64,000 bases of DNA from Ceratobasidium sp. AG-K (taxonomy: Eukaryota; Basidiomycota; Agaricomycetes; Cantharellales; Ceratobasidiaceae): positions 496,001-560,000 of the forward strand of contig JAWNGF010000001.1 in assembly GCA_037039685.1 (NCBI GenBank). Direction: 5' to 3'. Of the stretch, positions 22,117 through 33,262 are shown piece by piece; the stretch's first letter is position 1, and every line of letters begins with the position of its first letter. Below the pieces are notes generated by a model, which did not search any database, had not been told where the DNA came from, and was given only the letters and a program-made list of their open reading frames with translations. The translations under genes were made by a program, and so were the position numbers.

Positions 22117-22532
22117 TGTCATGAGCTGACTAAGCTCAGACATTTTATTCCGATTTTATATCTTTTTTTCCGAACACTTTCCTTTTTTGGTACAAATGTC
22201 CTCTGGCGCTTAAACTTGTATCATGTGATGTATTTGTCTTTTCATTTGATATTGGTGATGCTTCCGGAACTTCCAGAATGTCGAGTCATGTCTCTTATCT
22301 CACTTATCATTGGTTGTACTCGGCTTTCCCACACTGATAGATGATGACGTGGCACGGTTCCCTCATGTATATAAACCCAGAGGTCAAGCCAGTTAACGAC
22401 AAGGCTTGACCTCCTCTCCACTAGGACTTGCTCAATCAAATCCTCTAACTATCACTATTCCTTGGGTTCTAAGACTTGTCTAAGTCGAACCCCTTAACCT
22501 TTATATATACCTAATTTACCCAAGTCAGGACA
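22117..22532 (+). repeat. R4 3' LTR (family L2)
   Basis: This LTR is 416 bp, as is the 5' copy, and is followed by the target duplication GCGGA and then by R5 gag sequence. Differences from the 5' LTR include CG to CA/TG changes. Confidence 0.96.
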
Positions 22533-24335
22533 GCGGAGAGGAAGGAAGACAAGCCCCTTTTCTGCTAGGAAGTTTGATGGATGTATATTGGTCCACAATA
22601 GCAATCCACTCTCCTTTGGCATGTAGAAGGGCTCCCCCTCCAGAATTCCAACTACTGGTTCAAGCACCAGCACCACCCCCACAAGCAATTGCCAGACTGG
22701 CATACCAACATCCACCAATCATCTGCATCCCCTCCAACACTACAGTATGCAGCAACTATGATGCAGCAAAAATTGGGCAGCACTTCATACAACAAGCTCC
22801 TTTCCTAATCTCCCCTGCTCCACCTTCCTCACATGCTTCAGTTGTGTTGCTGCCACCACAACCTGCACCCCCTTACCCAGCACCAGTCCCAGGACAGGTT
22901 GATGCAGAAGGAAATACAGCAATCCTGAACACCATCCAATTGCATTTTGGGGAACTCAATGGTTGTTTGAACAAAACCTTTGCAACTCTAAACAGGGAAC
23001 ATATTGAAATTTGCAACAAGGTTGGGGCCTTTCACAGATGCCTAAACAATATCAATGAGGGCATGGAGGACCTAAGGATGGAGGTTGGGGGAATGGGAGA
23101 AAATGTTGGGATTCACAGATGAAACCTTGTGGAAATGGGTAGAGCAATTGCAGCAGTCACCCAGGGACAGACAGCGGTTCAAGACATCAACCAACAAGTA
23201 GAACTCAAACTAGGAGGTGTCAACCAGGCACTCCTGAACTACAGAAGGGATGCCACAGGTCTAGGACAACAATTGGAGACAGTTGAGACCAATATTACCA
23301 ATGTTGTCAACCAGTTTAGGGAAGACTTCTCCCTAGTCCAGGACCAAGAGGAAGAAGAACAATGCTCCAAACAATTGGCCCACACGCCAGCAGGGCCTCC
23401 ACCCCACAAAGGACAAGCAGAGGTCATTAGGGAACTCTGCCAAACTATCAGGGACTTACAAAACTGGGTACCAGAACCAGCAGCTCCCAGGGCAGAACGC
23501 ATCAAAGTCCAGAAACCGGATAACTTCACAGGTGAAACAGGCGCGGCAGCGGACCTCTTCATCAACCAAATGGAAGCATACTTCAGGCAGCTCCCCCAAC
23601 AAATTCCCAACAATGGAGCCTGGATTACAGCCTTCCTTACCAACATGAGTGGAATGAAATGCACACCATGGGTGCAATGTTTCCTGAGACTCCAAAATGA
23701 AGGAGGGGCACACCAGTATCTGGAGTCATGGCAAAACTTCAAGGAGGGATTTAGGATGCAATTTGGTGAACCAGACCGTCAACACAAAGCAGAATGGGAT
23801 ATGCATACCCTCAACAACTGGGGAACAAACATCTGAGTCAGGGACTTTGCAGCACAATTCCATCTAATTGTGGCAGAACTTGGATGGGATGAACAAGCCC
23901 TGATTTCCACCTTCAAATCGAAACTCTGCAACAAAATCCAAATTGAGCTACTACAAGCTCAACCAGACAACATCAATACCCTCAAGGGATGAATTACACT
24001 TGGGATCAAGTGCAACAACATGGTCCAGGACATCAGGGCGCTTGACAATTGCTTCAAGAAGAAGGACGGAAAGACAGGCAAAGCTGTAAAAAGCGCTGCT
24101 CCTCAATGCGCTCAAAAATCAAGGAGGAAGACAGGGTTCCCACAGAAGCCTGGAACACAAGGAAGAAGGGAGGACAATGCCTCAAGTGCAGAGAAAAGGG
24201 ACATACTATTGGCAAATGCCCTAACAACACAAGGAAAGAGGATCCCAAGACATCAATCAAGGGAAAAGCGGCCAAGGGCGATGACTCCAGCTCTGAGTTG
24301 GGAAAAGAACAAGGCATCTAGTACCCATGTCTAGT
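22533..24335 (+). pseudogene. gag: R5 gag, main part
   Basis: The segments 22574-23122 and 23129-23836 are in one frame separated by a TGA, and the frame continues after a TGA at 23834-23836 that replaces the Trp of NIWK in R6. The N-terminal part is very Pro/Ala/Gln-rich (HASVVLLPPQPAPPYPA), then helical. The capsid part includes KPDNFTGETGAAADLFINQ. A frameshift near 24040 moves the zinc knuckle CLKCREKGHTIGKC (about 24180-24220) into another frame. A further TGA near 23990 replaces Trp. Confidence 0.8.
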
Positions 24336-24359
24336 TGCTCAAACAAACCTGCTTTCTTG

Positions 24360-27300
24360 AGAAAAACAATGTACTTTAGAACAACAAATGAATCACCACT
24401 TGTCTCAACTCAGATAGCAGGAATCATGGACCCAATCAACACACTTATCAACTCAGGCGCATCAAAAAACTTAATTGACATCACCTTTGCATGAAAGAAC
24501 AAGCTCCCACTTATTGAACTCCCAAAGCCTAGGAGGGTCATTGGAATCCAAGGGTAAGCACTCAGCAAAACCATTCAATTCAAAGTAACATTAGAATTTT
24601 CAGTACTGGGTTGAACTTTCAAACAACGGTTCTATGCTATGCCAACTGGAGAAACCCCCTGCTTCTAGGAATGACATGGCTGGAAACAGGCAATCCAGCA
24701 ATCAACTGGGAAACCCAACAAGTGAAATGGAGAGAAGCAACAGGACGCAAGGTAACGGTAGCGGAAATACCAGAGGAACTACCAACAGAGCTACAAGACT
24801 TCTATGACATCTTTGCAGAAAAGAACTTCAAGGTATTGCCACCCCACAGGGACTTCAACTGCAAAATCAACTTCATTTGTAATGCACCACTGCCCAAACC
24901 AGCTGGACCATTTCCCCTATCTCCAGCCCAGAGCAAGGCCCTAGATGAGTATATCAAGGAAGAGCTCAGGCTTGGAAAAATACGACCCAGCAACTCACAG
25001 ATTGCATTGGGAGGATTTTTTGTTCCAAAAGCGGATGGCTCACTGCGCTTTGTCATTGATCTCAGGAAAGTCATCAAAATCATGGAGGCAGACCAAATTC
25101 CAATGCCCCAACAGATCAACCTGCTGGAAAAACTAAGGGGTGCAAAGATCTTCACAAAATTGGACCTACGCATGGGTTTTAACAACATCAGAATCAAGGA
25201 GGGGGACAAATGGAAGACAGCCTTTAGGACAAAGAAGGAGCAATACAAATACGTTGTCATGGCATTTGGCCTCAATAATGCCCCAGCAACATTTCAAAGG
25301 ACAATGAACCACATCTTCAGCAACCTGATTGACGTCTGCATGGTAATCTACATTGACAACATCCTTGTTTACCAGATGGAACGGAAAAACATATGGCTGA
25401 TGTGAGGGAGGTGCTCATATGACTACAATTATGGCACCCATTCTACAAACTCATAAAGTGCAACTTCTTTGTGAATAAGGTTGACTTCATTGGCATCACA
25501 GCGTCCCCCAAAGGATTCTCCATGGAAAAAGAAAAAGTGCAGGCAATCATTGACTGGAGAACTCCCAAAACAGTGAAACAAGTACAAGTGTTCTTGGGAT
25601 TTGCAAACTTCTACAGGTGGTTCATACAGGACTTTAGCACTATTGTAAAACCCTTGACGCTCCTGACACAAAAGGAAACAAAATGGAAGTGGGAAGAAAT
25701 GGAAGAAAGGGCATTTCAAGCAATCAAGATAGCAGTAACAAAGGAACCTGTTCTTGCCCACCCAGATCCAGCAAAAATGTACTTCTTAGAAACAGACGCA
25801 TCTGGAGTGGCAATGGGGGCAATTCTACACCAGAGGCAGGGCGACAGGTACCTACACCCAATCACGTTCATGTCAAAAAGCTTCAACCCTGCGGAGCAAA
25901 ACTATGACATGCACAACAAGGAACTAGGGGCCATAATCCATGCGTTCAAGCATTGGCAATTGCATTTGGAAGGAACAACAAGCTCAATCTCAGTCTACAC
26001 TGATCACAAAAACCTGGAGTATTGGAAAACAGCAAAATCCTTCAACTGCTGACAGGTACAGTGGTACCAGGAAATCGCTGGTTTCAACTTTGTTATTGTC
26101 TATTGTCCAGGGAAGCTCTCTCCCAAACCAGACATTCTTTCAAGATGGTTCAAGCACAAAGATATCCCAAACAAGGAGGAAACAATGATTGGAGCAGAGA
26201 AATTCTTGGGATTTGCAGCAAGAACAACGGATGACATCCTGGAGGACATCAAGGAGGAACAAGCAACAGATGCATCCCTGGACAAGCTGCAGAAGTTGGT
26301 CAGAAGAAAAGGAGACCTCCCAGTTTCTGTGAAGAAACAGTTCAAGGACTACCTGGTCAAGGAAGATATTCTATGTAATCAAGGGAAGATCTACATACCT
26401 AGAGACAGGTGCCTACAACTATGCATCCTGAAGGAACATCACAACTCTCTGATTCCAGGGCATCAGGGTCAAGCAATGACATTGGAGTTGATCTCAAGAA
26501 GCTACTATTGCACAGGAATGAAGGCAATGGTGAACCAATATGTAAACTCCTGCAAGACGTGCCAGTGGGCAAAGGGGTCAAAGGAGCAGGTGCTGACAAA
26601 ACCACTACCCTTAGCAACCAAGCCCTGGGAATATATTGCTTTACAACTTTATTGTAAAGCTGCCCAAAGCAAAAGGATTTGGACAACATCCTGGTGGTGG
26701 TGGATTGGCATTCTAAACAAGCACGCTTCATTGCCTGCAAAGAGGCTACAAACACAGAAGGAGTAGCTGACTTGTTCATTGCCAACATATGGAAGCTACA
26801 TGGGTTACCAAAGACAACAGTGCTGGACAGGGGATCAACATTCAACAGCAACTTCCTATGAGCATTGTACAAGAAGCTTTCCATCAGCCCTTCATTCTCC
26901 ACAGTGTACCACCCCCAGACAGACAGGCAGTCAGAACACATCAATCAGTGGCTTGAAGCATGGCTGCAAACCTTCACCAATTACCAACAGGACAATTGGC
27001 CAGAACTGTTACCCCTGGCACAGTTCTGCTACAACAACCATGTAGACAGGGCAACTGGGAAGTCCCCGTTTGAAGCTGTGTATGGCATAAACCCCAGATG
27101 GATGACAACAGATGAAACAACAGGGGTTCCCACAGCAGAAGACAAGGCAGCGGAAATGTTGCAAGTCAGGGACAAAGGAGTAGCCTCTATGGAATTCCAT
27201 TGCAAAGAGCCGGAAGAACCAAGGGAGGAGTTCGCAATAGGAGACCTTGTGTGGCTCTTAGCCCCAAACATCAAAACAAAACAACCCATGAAGAAACTGG

Positions 27301-27735
27301 ACGACAAGTAGATGAGACTGTTCCCTGTCAAAGCCAAAGTCTCCTCACACGCTTATGAACTGGAACTGCCAAAAACAATGCAGCTCCAGCCCATATTCAA
27401 CATCAACCTGCTTAGCAGATACACGGAAGACAAGGAGTTGCATTGCAACCAGGTCCAACCTCCACCATTAATCATGGAGGAAGGAGAGGAAGAATGGGAA
27501 GTGGAAATAATTGTGGACTGGAAGGAGGACAAAAGGGGACTCCGCTACATGATCCAATGGCAGGGCTTCCCACCAAGCAAAGATACAGAAGAACAGGTGG
27601 AGAAGAATGTGGAGCTGTGTCCAATCATGGCTAAGTTCCTTGGGGAATTTCCCTCAGCACCAGTGCCCCCAAATTTCAAACAGGCAAATGATAAAAGAGC
27701 AAGGGCAAGAGCAGCAAGTCTCCAACCAAACAAGT
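24360..27735 (+). pseudogene. pol: R5 pol with chromodomain, catalytic residues changed
   Basis: Protease near 24450 reads LINSGASKN, Asn replacing the catalytic Asp. Reverse transcriptase runs 24611-25405 with YIDN at 25349-25360, where active enzymes have YIDD. A frameshift follows, then 25471-26052 carries the last reverse-transcriptase part and RNase H (ETDASGVAMG, YTDHKNLEYW). Integrase pieces are 26185-26766, 26679-26861 and 26865-27311 (HHCC finger, LDRGSTF, SEHINQ with altered order). The chromodomain is about 27480-27620 (YMIQWQGFPPSKDTEEQV). There are stops near 24493, 24558, 24612, 26052, 26862 and 27309. Confidence 0.87.
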
Positions 27736-27799
27736 GCTTCTGCTACTGCTCCAGCTTGCTCTCCAACACTCCAAATGCTCTAAATCTTTTTTCATCAAC

Positions 27800-28635
27800 A
27801 TGCCTGCCGCACACTGCTTGCCATCAAAACCCAACTCCACCTCGTCACAGGAGGTTCTGCGTACATGTGCACCAAGGCACCCAATGCCTGGCCCCAACTC
27901 TACATCCTCAGTAGGGCCCAACAATCCATTGGCTGGCTGGCCATTTACCCAGGGAGTGACATGCTCCACAGTGCCGATGTTGGCAAACTCAAATGGGTTG
28001 GCTGCCTATGGCCCTAAACCAGGAGCTCCGCTCCAGCAACATCTATGTCTGCCGGGATGCACCGCCCTCTCAGCCAGTGAGGTTGTCTACAAATCCCTCT
28101 ACAAGATCAGGGATGCAACATGGGGAGGAGGAGGGGCAGCCAATAGCGAATGGGTCCCAAACATGTGCAAGGGAAGGGGCAAACCCAATGCAGTCCTGTG
28201 ACTCAAGAACAAGTGGGACAAAAACATGGAGGTGGACCTCAAAGACTGGATGATGGAGAGGGGCCCTACCAGAGGGAGGGCATCCCATATGAGCCTCACT
28301 GGTGGCGCAACATTGGTTTGGACTTGTCGCAATGGAGGGAAGTGTTGCCGGATGCGAGGGCATGGGACCCAGAGCTAGTGGAGGAGAGGGAGGCAGTGAA
28401 GGAATGGGTGCAGAGAAGGGAGGTGTTGGACGTTGACGCCTGGATTGAGCAGGAGGACAGGAGGATGGACAAGACAGGGGCACCACCCTTTGACCCAATC
28501 AACATGGATGAGTGGGCAGAGGAAACAGAGTTGGAGGTCAAGGTGGTGGTTGGGGACCCCTTGGGGGAACAGTTGGAGGAGAACTGGATTGTGGACAAAT
28601 TGGTGATGCAGGCGCAATCCTGCAACCATCAATGA
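27800..28635 (+). pseudogene. R5 ORF3 (Met-Pro-Ala frame), frameshifted
   Basis: It starts ATGCCTGCC at 27800. The first half is spread over two frames; one reads GSDMLHSADVGKLKWVG and NIYVC, matching SDNILHSDLGEFQWVR and DIFVCQGC of R7. The second half is open from 28150 to the TGA at 28633-28635 and contains MERGPYQRE, HWWRN and WDPELVEE. These match MERGRYQRE, WWRKEE and WDEGFVEAQ of R6. It is acidic, rich in Trp and Glu, about 270 codons in all, and ends just before the 3' LTR. No known family recognised. Confidence 0.6.
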
Positions 28636-28640
28636 GGTGG

Positions 28641-28999
28641 TGTTTCCTTTGCCTAGCCACAATCTTGTGGCTATCTTGTTACCATCTTGTAACACCAGCT
28701 GTGCTTTGACTGGAGTCACGTCTCTTGATAGAGCATGGCGCATGGATGCTCCTGATTGGTTTGTTGTATGACTCATGTCTTGTGGTGGCAGTGCTTAACA
28801 CTGCCGCATTTGCCTACATATGCAAGCCAAACCAAGCCTGGTATCCCCAGCTTGTTTGCCTTGTCATTCACCATCACAACATCCCTCTACCTCTAAGTGT
28901 TAAGAGTGCTCTCAGTGTAGCACTGCTTGGAGTTCCTCAGGCCTTAGCTGCTGTTCATAGTCATAAGTTCTTGCAGTCTCAAAGGAGGTTGTGACAACA
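28641..28999 (+). repeat. Probable degenerate 3' LTR of R5
   Basis: The segment from TGTTTCC to GACAACA follows ORF3 directly and contains the stretch CCTGGTATCCCCAGCTTGTT, very like the post-TATA part of L3 and L5 LTRs. GTTACCATCTTGTAAC resembles a conserved hairpin of L3. It is about 100 bp shorter than L3 at its left side. There is no second copy to fix the ends, so the limits are approximate. Confidence 0.45.
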
Positions 29000-29416
29000 A
29001 GTTTCCTATTGCCATGTGTTATGCATGTTTGACCTACTCAAAAACACGTTATTCATAAATGCATAGTATTACATTGGCAAACTCAAATCAGGGTGTTATT
29101 CCCTGCCAATCTACTAGCCTACCTCTCCCACATACACAACCCACACATAATGAAGTTGGTTCAACACATCTCAGTGAGACACATTACCTTGATGCAGAAA
29201 CACAGCACTGGGTCAAACATGAACACATTTCTGTGCAGATGTTTACAAAAACTTGTGACAGAGAGGCCCCAGTGGCTGGGCATAATTCAAAGCATTAGGA
29301 AGGGCCAAAACTGAAGATTTGCTTGGTGCTAGTGTCAAGGAAGCTGACTGAGGAAGGGTTGGAGTGACAAACCTTGAGAACCTGAACAACCCTTAAATGT
29401 GTTCACACTGCTCAAA
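29000..29416 (+). other. Spacer without recognised gene
   Basis: The 417 bases between the R5 end and the L5 solo LTR are AT-rich, with one 79-codon frame (29059-29298) that has no recognisable relatives. It may be host sequence, possibly lost 5' exons of the gene at 29938. Confidence 0.35.
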
Positions 29417-29914
29417 TGTTGTGACCCAAGGCCCCTCCAATAGACTTGGACTCCAATTTGTCTGCCTTGTGTCTTCCTTACTTGCGTTCTCCTTTGTGTG
29501 TGCTTCCTTTGTTGCTTGCTTCCTTTGTTTGTGCACAGCCTTAGGCTGTTTCCTTTTTCTTTTTGTCTTGTGGCTTCCTTTCTCAGCAAGTCATGTTCCT
29601 TTCTAGGACATGACTCATAAAACTTTCTGATTGGATAGTTTGTATGACTTGTTTCTTGGCATGAGTATGACTCATGCCTTTTCTGAATATATAATGAGGC
29701 CACAACAAGCATGGTATCCCCATCTTGTTTTGCCTTGTCATTTCCCCAACAAACAGTCCCTCACTGGGTTTCCCTCAGGGTTACCTTGGATCCTTGGGCC
29801 TCAGCGCCATTCACAGTCTACAGTTTACAGCTCTTTGGGTGCCAAGTCTCTCTAAGTCTTGACTTAGGCACACATAGTTACAGTCAGCAACCATTATAGT
29901 GTTGGGTTGCAACA
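29417..29914 (+). repeat. Solo LTR, family L5
   Basis: The 498 bp begin TGTTGTGACCC and end GGGTTGCAACA, an inverted terminal match with one mismatch. AATATATAATG followed about 30 nt on by ATCTTGTTTTGCCTTGTC is the same TATA plus self-primer layout as L3 and L4. No internal element sequence and no matching 5-bp flanks (TCAAA and CCAGT) are seen, so an end may have been rearranged. Confidence 0.7.
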
Positions 29915-29937
29915 CCAGTTTTGCTGATTTGGTGCAG

Positions 29938-30793
29938 CATGTTGTATTGTCTCCAAGCTAAGGAAGATCATTCAACTCTGCACTGCAACTGAAAACCCTT
30001 TTGCTGATGTTACTTTTGCTTACTCAAAGCCTGATGAGAACAGCTCTACCAGCCCTCTTGGGAAGCTTTCAGAGATCTGGATCATGGAAGAATGGACAAG
30101 GTTGAATGCTGAGATTTGTCCAAGCAAGCCCAACCTCCCTTTGCTTGCTGAATATGTTGAATGGGTAAGTGTTTTGCTCTGTCTGTTTTTGATACTTCAA
30201 TTGAAATATGACAATGTAGGTTACTCTCATTTTCTCAACTGTCTGGAACAAGGCTTTAGCTGCTTTGGGAACCTGGGTTGAGACCACCTACAAACTCAAT
30301 TTTAATGGCAAGCCAGAGGTCAACAAACAGCTTGTCCAAGATCTACTTCCCACTGCTTTTCTTTCTCAGGTCTGTCCTTTCAAGTACTGTACTTTCATTT
30401 GCTGACCATAAGCTAGACTAAGACCCTGCAAGATCCAAAGGCATTCTCAGGTGATATTTTCAAGTACACCATCAAGCATTGTTATTTCCCTAAACCAGGG
30501 ACTGGTCTTGGGTTCCAAAACCCCCAACAATTCTCTCCTATCCCTCTCTCCATCCTTGCATTCTTTGCAACTCTGGTATGTTTGTTCTGACAAATTTGTA
30601 CAAGGCTGACTCTTTTGTTTAGATTCAAACACAGATTATGCATTATGCTCAGGGCACCTACCAGCCCACTCCCCTGGATGCTGACCAGCAGGTTCCTATG
30701 TACAACATGTACATTGCACTCTTAGAGAAGATGGGGTGCAACCTTCCAACTGCTGCATCAAACCTTCAAAAGCAGTTGTTTGATTTTTGTTAG
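29938..30793 (+). pseudogene. Spliced host-like gene fragment, DUF6532-like, 5' end missing
   Basis: Four exons join in frame: 29938-30164, 30220-30369, 30417-30575 and 30623-30793 (TAG). The introns are GT-AG of 55, 47 and 47 nt. The product includes KYTIKHCYFPKPGTGLGF, FSPIPLSILAFFATL and QQVPMYNMYIALLEKMG. This fits the pattern of Agaricomycete proteins annotated as DUF6532 (YF...G...F..IP...LA..AT), a match made from memory. Their function is not known. The first visible exon starts 23 bases after the L5 LTR and no ATG exon is found upstream, so the gene is probably truncated. A further open stretch (30787-31395) with acidic EVPELVYGEDSEEEY may be a lost downstream exon. Confidence 0.5.
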
Positions 30794-31555
30794 TATGGAG
30801 ATATCATTCTTTTACATTTGTTGCTGATTTTGAGCTGTACAGTGGCAATACTTCTGTAAAGAAGACAGCAGTCATTGAGGTCCCAGAACTAGTTTATGGA
30901 GAGGATTCAGAGGAGGAATACATCTCAAAGGTTGTAGTTGACCATCCAGGTACTGTACACCAGATCTGTTCTTGCTTCTGGGCCAAGGAATCACTGTTAT
31001 TGAACTTGTTCTTAGTTCCAACTGTTCCACCCCATTGGCCAAATTCTCAACAACCATCCAGAGTCCAACCAGCATCTGCCAGGAAACCTTATGTGATAGT
31101 TTTGGGAAGTTCTTCTCTACCCCAAGCTAGCCCATTGGGCATCTGGCACTCTTCCTTTGCTCCAACACCTCAGGTCACAGGTGATGACAATGAGCCTGTG
31201 GAAAAGCTGATGTTCACTGACAAGAGCAAGCAATTGTGTTCTGTTAGTTTCCCTTTCCCTCTGATTCCATCAATCTGTCTGTATATCTGTGAAATCTTTC
31301 TTAGTTCCTTTGTTGTATGTAGTGCATCTCTATTTTTAATGTGCTGGTTGCATTTTGCTCAACTGGGTCCTGTCCAAGTTGTTGTATGCAGTTGACTGCT
31401 ATATTATATATTATCATCTGAACTCCACTCAAGAATAGATTGGCAGTTGCTGGGAATTTGAGTGTTTGTATCAATGTTTTGATCCTGCTGCTGCATTGTT
31501 CAATGCTGACCTGGTCAATTTGCCAGTGATCCACAGGTGAGCAAGGTAATTCCAG
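30794..31555 (+). other. Region after the DUF6532-like fragment
   Basis: It contains a 202-codon frame (30787-31395) beginning inside the previous exon. Parts look exon-like (Glu/Ser-rich, Pro-rich RVQPASARKPYVIVLG) but end in a hydrophobic, low-confidence stretch. I cannot decide on a gene model. Confidence 0.3.
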
Positions 31556-31630
31556 AGTGATTTGGGGGTAATTTGGGTATGATTTGGGTATGATTTGGGA
31601 GTGATTTTGGTATGATTTCAGGATGATTTG
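31556..31630 (+). repeat. Short minisatellite, about 11-bp unit
   Basis: About seven degenerate units of the type TATGATTTGGG occur in tandem. A shorter run of the same motif (GTGATTTGGGAGTGATTTGG) is found at 52129-52148 on the other side of R6. Confidence 0.65.
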
Positions 31631-32086
31631 TGTCATAAGCTACTTCTTGGTGGCTTTGAGACAAGCTGCAAGGGAGAGTGGACGGCACTAAGACCTAAGT
31701 GACCTCTTGAACTGCAACACACTTAAGTGTCTGTAGGCTCTAAAGGGTAGGGGTGGTGCTAAGTGTCACTCAAAGGGGGTGTTTTGACGAGACAAAACAA
31801 GCTGGGGTTACCAGGCTTGTTGGTCCTCTATAAATATTCAGAAAGTGGCCAAGTCATACAAGGCGCAGCCACACAAGTCATACATAACAGCCAGTCAGGA
31901 GTGTCCGTGTGAGTCATGCTGTATGAACAGACATGACTTGTACAAAGCACAGCCGCGTTACACAGTGTAACAGAAATAACCACAAGAAGGTGGCAATGTG
32001 GCAAATGGAAACAGAAACACAATGCAAAGGAGGATACAGGCAGGCAAGACAACAGATGAGACAATGGAGGGAGCTGGCTCACAACA
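31631..32086 (-). repeat. Solo LTR, family L3
   Basis: The 456 bp run from TGTCATAAGC to CTCACAACA and are flanked by the perfect duplication ATTTG (31626-31630 and 32087-32091). No internal sequence. Orientation is minus, by comparison with R6 and R7. Confidence 0.92.
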
Positions 32087-32289
32087 ATTTGGCTCAACCA
32101 AAAGTGAGAAATCTTGGTTGGATCTTGAGGTCTCATGATGCCCTGGACTATCTCGGTGGTCTCTGGAGCGCTCGAGATTGCTCATAAGCACTCAGGGGAC
32201 AAACAAGCTAAAGGCTTGTTTCTGCGTGTAACATCTTGTGAGCACTCACAAACCATCACAAGCTTGACAAGATAGTTCCTGTGTTGTAA

Positions 32290-32757
32290 TGTTGTAAGCT
32301 TCTTCTTAGTGGCTATGAGACAAGCCACAATGGAGAGTGGATGGCACTAAGACCTAAGAGACCTTCTTGAATTGCACCACACTTAAGTGGCTGTAGACTC
32401 TTAAGGGTAGGGGTGGTTCAAAGTGTCACTCAAAGGGGATGTTTGACAAGACAAAACAAGCTGGGGTTACCAGGCTTGTTGGTCCTCAATATATATTCAG
32501 AAAGAGACCAAGTCATACAAGGCGCAGACACAAGAGTCATACAGTCAAGCCAGTCAGGAGCGTCCGTGTGAGTCATGCTGCACAGGCAGTCATGACTTGT
32601 ACAAAGCACAGCCGCGTTACACAAAGTAACAGAAAAACCACAAGAATGTGGCAATGCGGCACAGGAAAGGACAAACAACAGACAAACAGAACAACAACCA
32701 CAAGAGCAGACAGGCGCAACGCAAGACAAGCCTGATGGAGAGAGCTGGCTCACAACA
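32290..32757 (-). repeat. Solo L3 LTR inserted inside the R6 3' LTR
   Basis: This is a 468-bp complete L3 LTR. The bases before it (32282-32289, TGTTGTAA) are the first eight of the R6 LTR, and the bases after it resume with TGTAAGCTTC. TGTAA (32285-32289 and 32758-32762) is the 5-bp target duplication. It is therefore an LTR within an LTR of the same family, not a tandem pair. Confidence 0.9.
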
Positions 32758-33221
32758 TGTAAGCTTCTTCTTGGTGGCTATGAGACAAGCCACAATGGAG
32801 AGTGGATGGCACTAAGACCTAAGAGACCTCTTGAATTGCACCACACTTGAGTGGCTGTAGACTCTTAAGGGTAGGGGTGGTTCAAAGTGTCACTCAAAGG
32901 GAATGTTTGACAAGACAAAACAAGCTGAGGTAACCAGGCTTGTTGGTCCTCTATATATATTCAGAAAGTGGCCAAGTCATACAAGGCGTAGCCACATGAG
33001 TCATACATACAAGCAAGTCAGGAGTGTCCAAGTGAGTCATGCTGCGCAGGCAGTCATGACTTGTACATAGCACAGCCACGCTACACAATGTAACAGAACA
33101 ACCACAAGAACGTGGCAACACAGCGCAGGAACAGACAAACAACAGACAAACAGAACAACAAACATGAGAGCAGATGGGCAAGATGCAGGACAAGTCTAAT
33201 GGAGTGAGCTGGCTCATGACA
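32758..33221 (-). repeat. R6 3' LTR, main part
   Basis: L3 family; it ends GGCTCATGACA at 33221. On the minus strand the element side shows the polypurine tract (TTAGGGGGGAGTAA) immediately outside it. Confidence 0.9.
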
Positions 33222-33262
33222 TTACTCCCCCCTAAGAGTCCGTTTGGGGGACTCAAATGGAC

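Larger units (their letters stand above)
15584..22532 (+). mobile_element. R4: nearly intact chromodomain Ty3/gypsy retrotransposon
   Basis: R4 is 6949 bp, has two 416-bp LTRs, and is bounded by the perfect 5-bp target duplication GCGGA (15579-15583 and 22533-22537). The order is LTR, self-primer site, a coiled-coil pre-gag frame, gag, a single long pol frame, polypurine tract, LTR. The LTRs differ at only about five positions by eye, all transitions, making this the youngest full element here. Pol is interrupted only by TAG at 20646-20648 and TGA at 20976-20978. No ORF3 is present: pol ends 10 bases before the LTR. It inserted into R5 gag. Confidence 0.96.
15156..28999 (+). mobile_element. 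R5: degenerate chromodomain Ty3/gypsy element split by R4
   Basis: R5 starts without a recognisable 5' LTR. Its leader and gag start are at about 15156-15583; R4 with its GCGGA duplication follows, and gag resumes at 22533. Pol, chromodomain, ORF3 and a probable 3' LTR follow in order. There are many stops and frameshifts, and both the protease Asp and the last Asp of YIDD are changed, so it is inactive. It is most similar to R6 and R7 in ORF3 and chromodomain. Confidence 0.85.

Noticed and set aside
31556..31630. CRISPR-like repeat array
   Set aside because: Units of about 11 bp are directly adjacent with no spacers, and the genome is fungal.
32290..33221. A tandem pair of L3 LTRs flanking a lost element
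   Set aside because: The eight-base remnant at 32282-32289 and the TGTAA duplication show an LTR inserted within an LTR.
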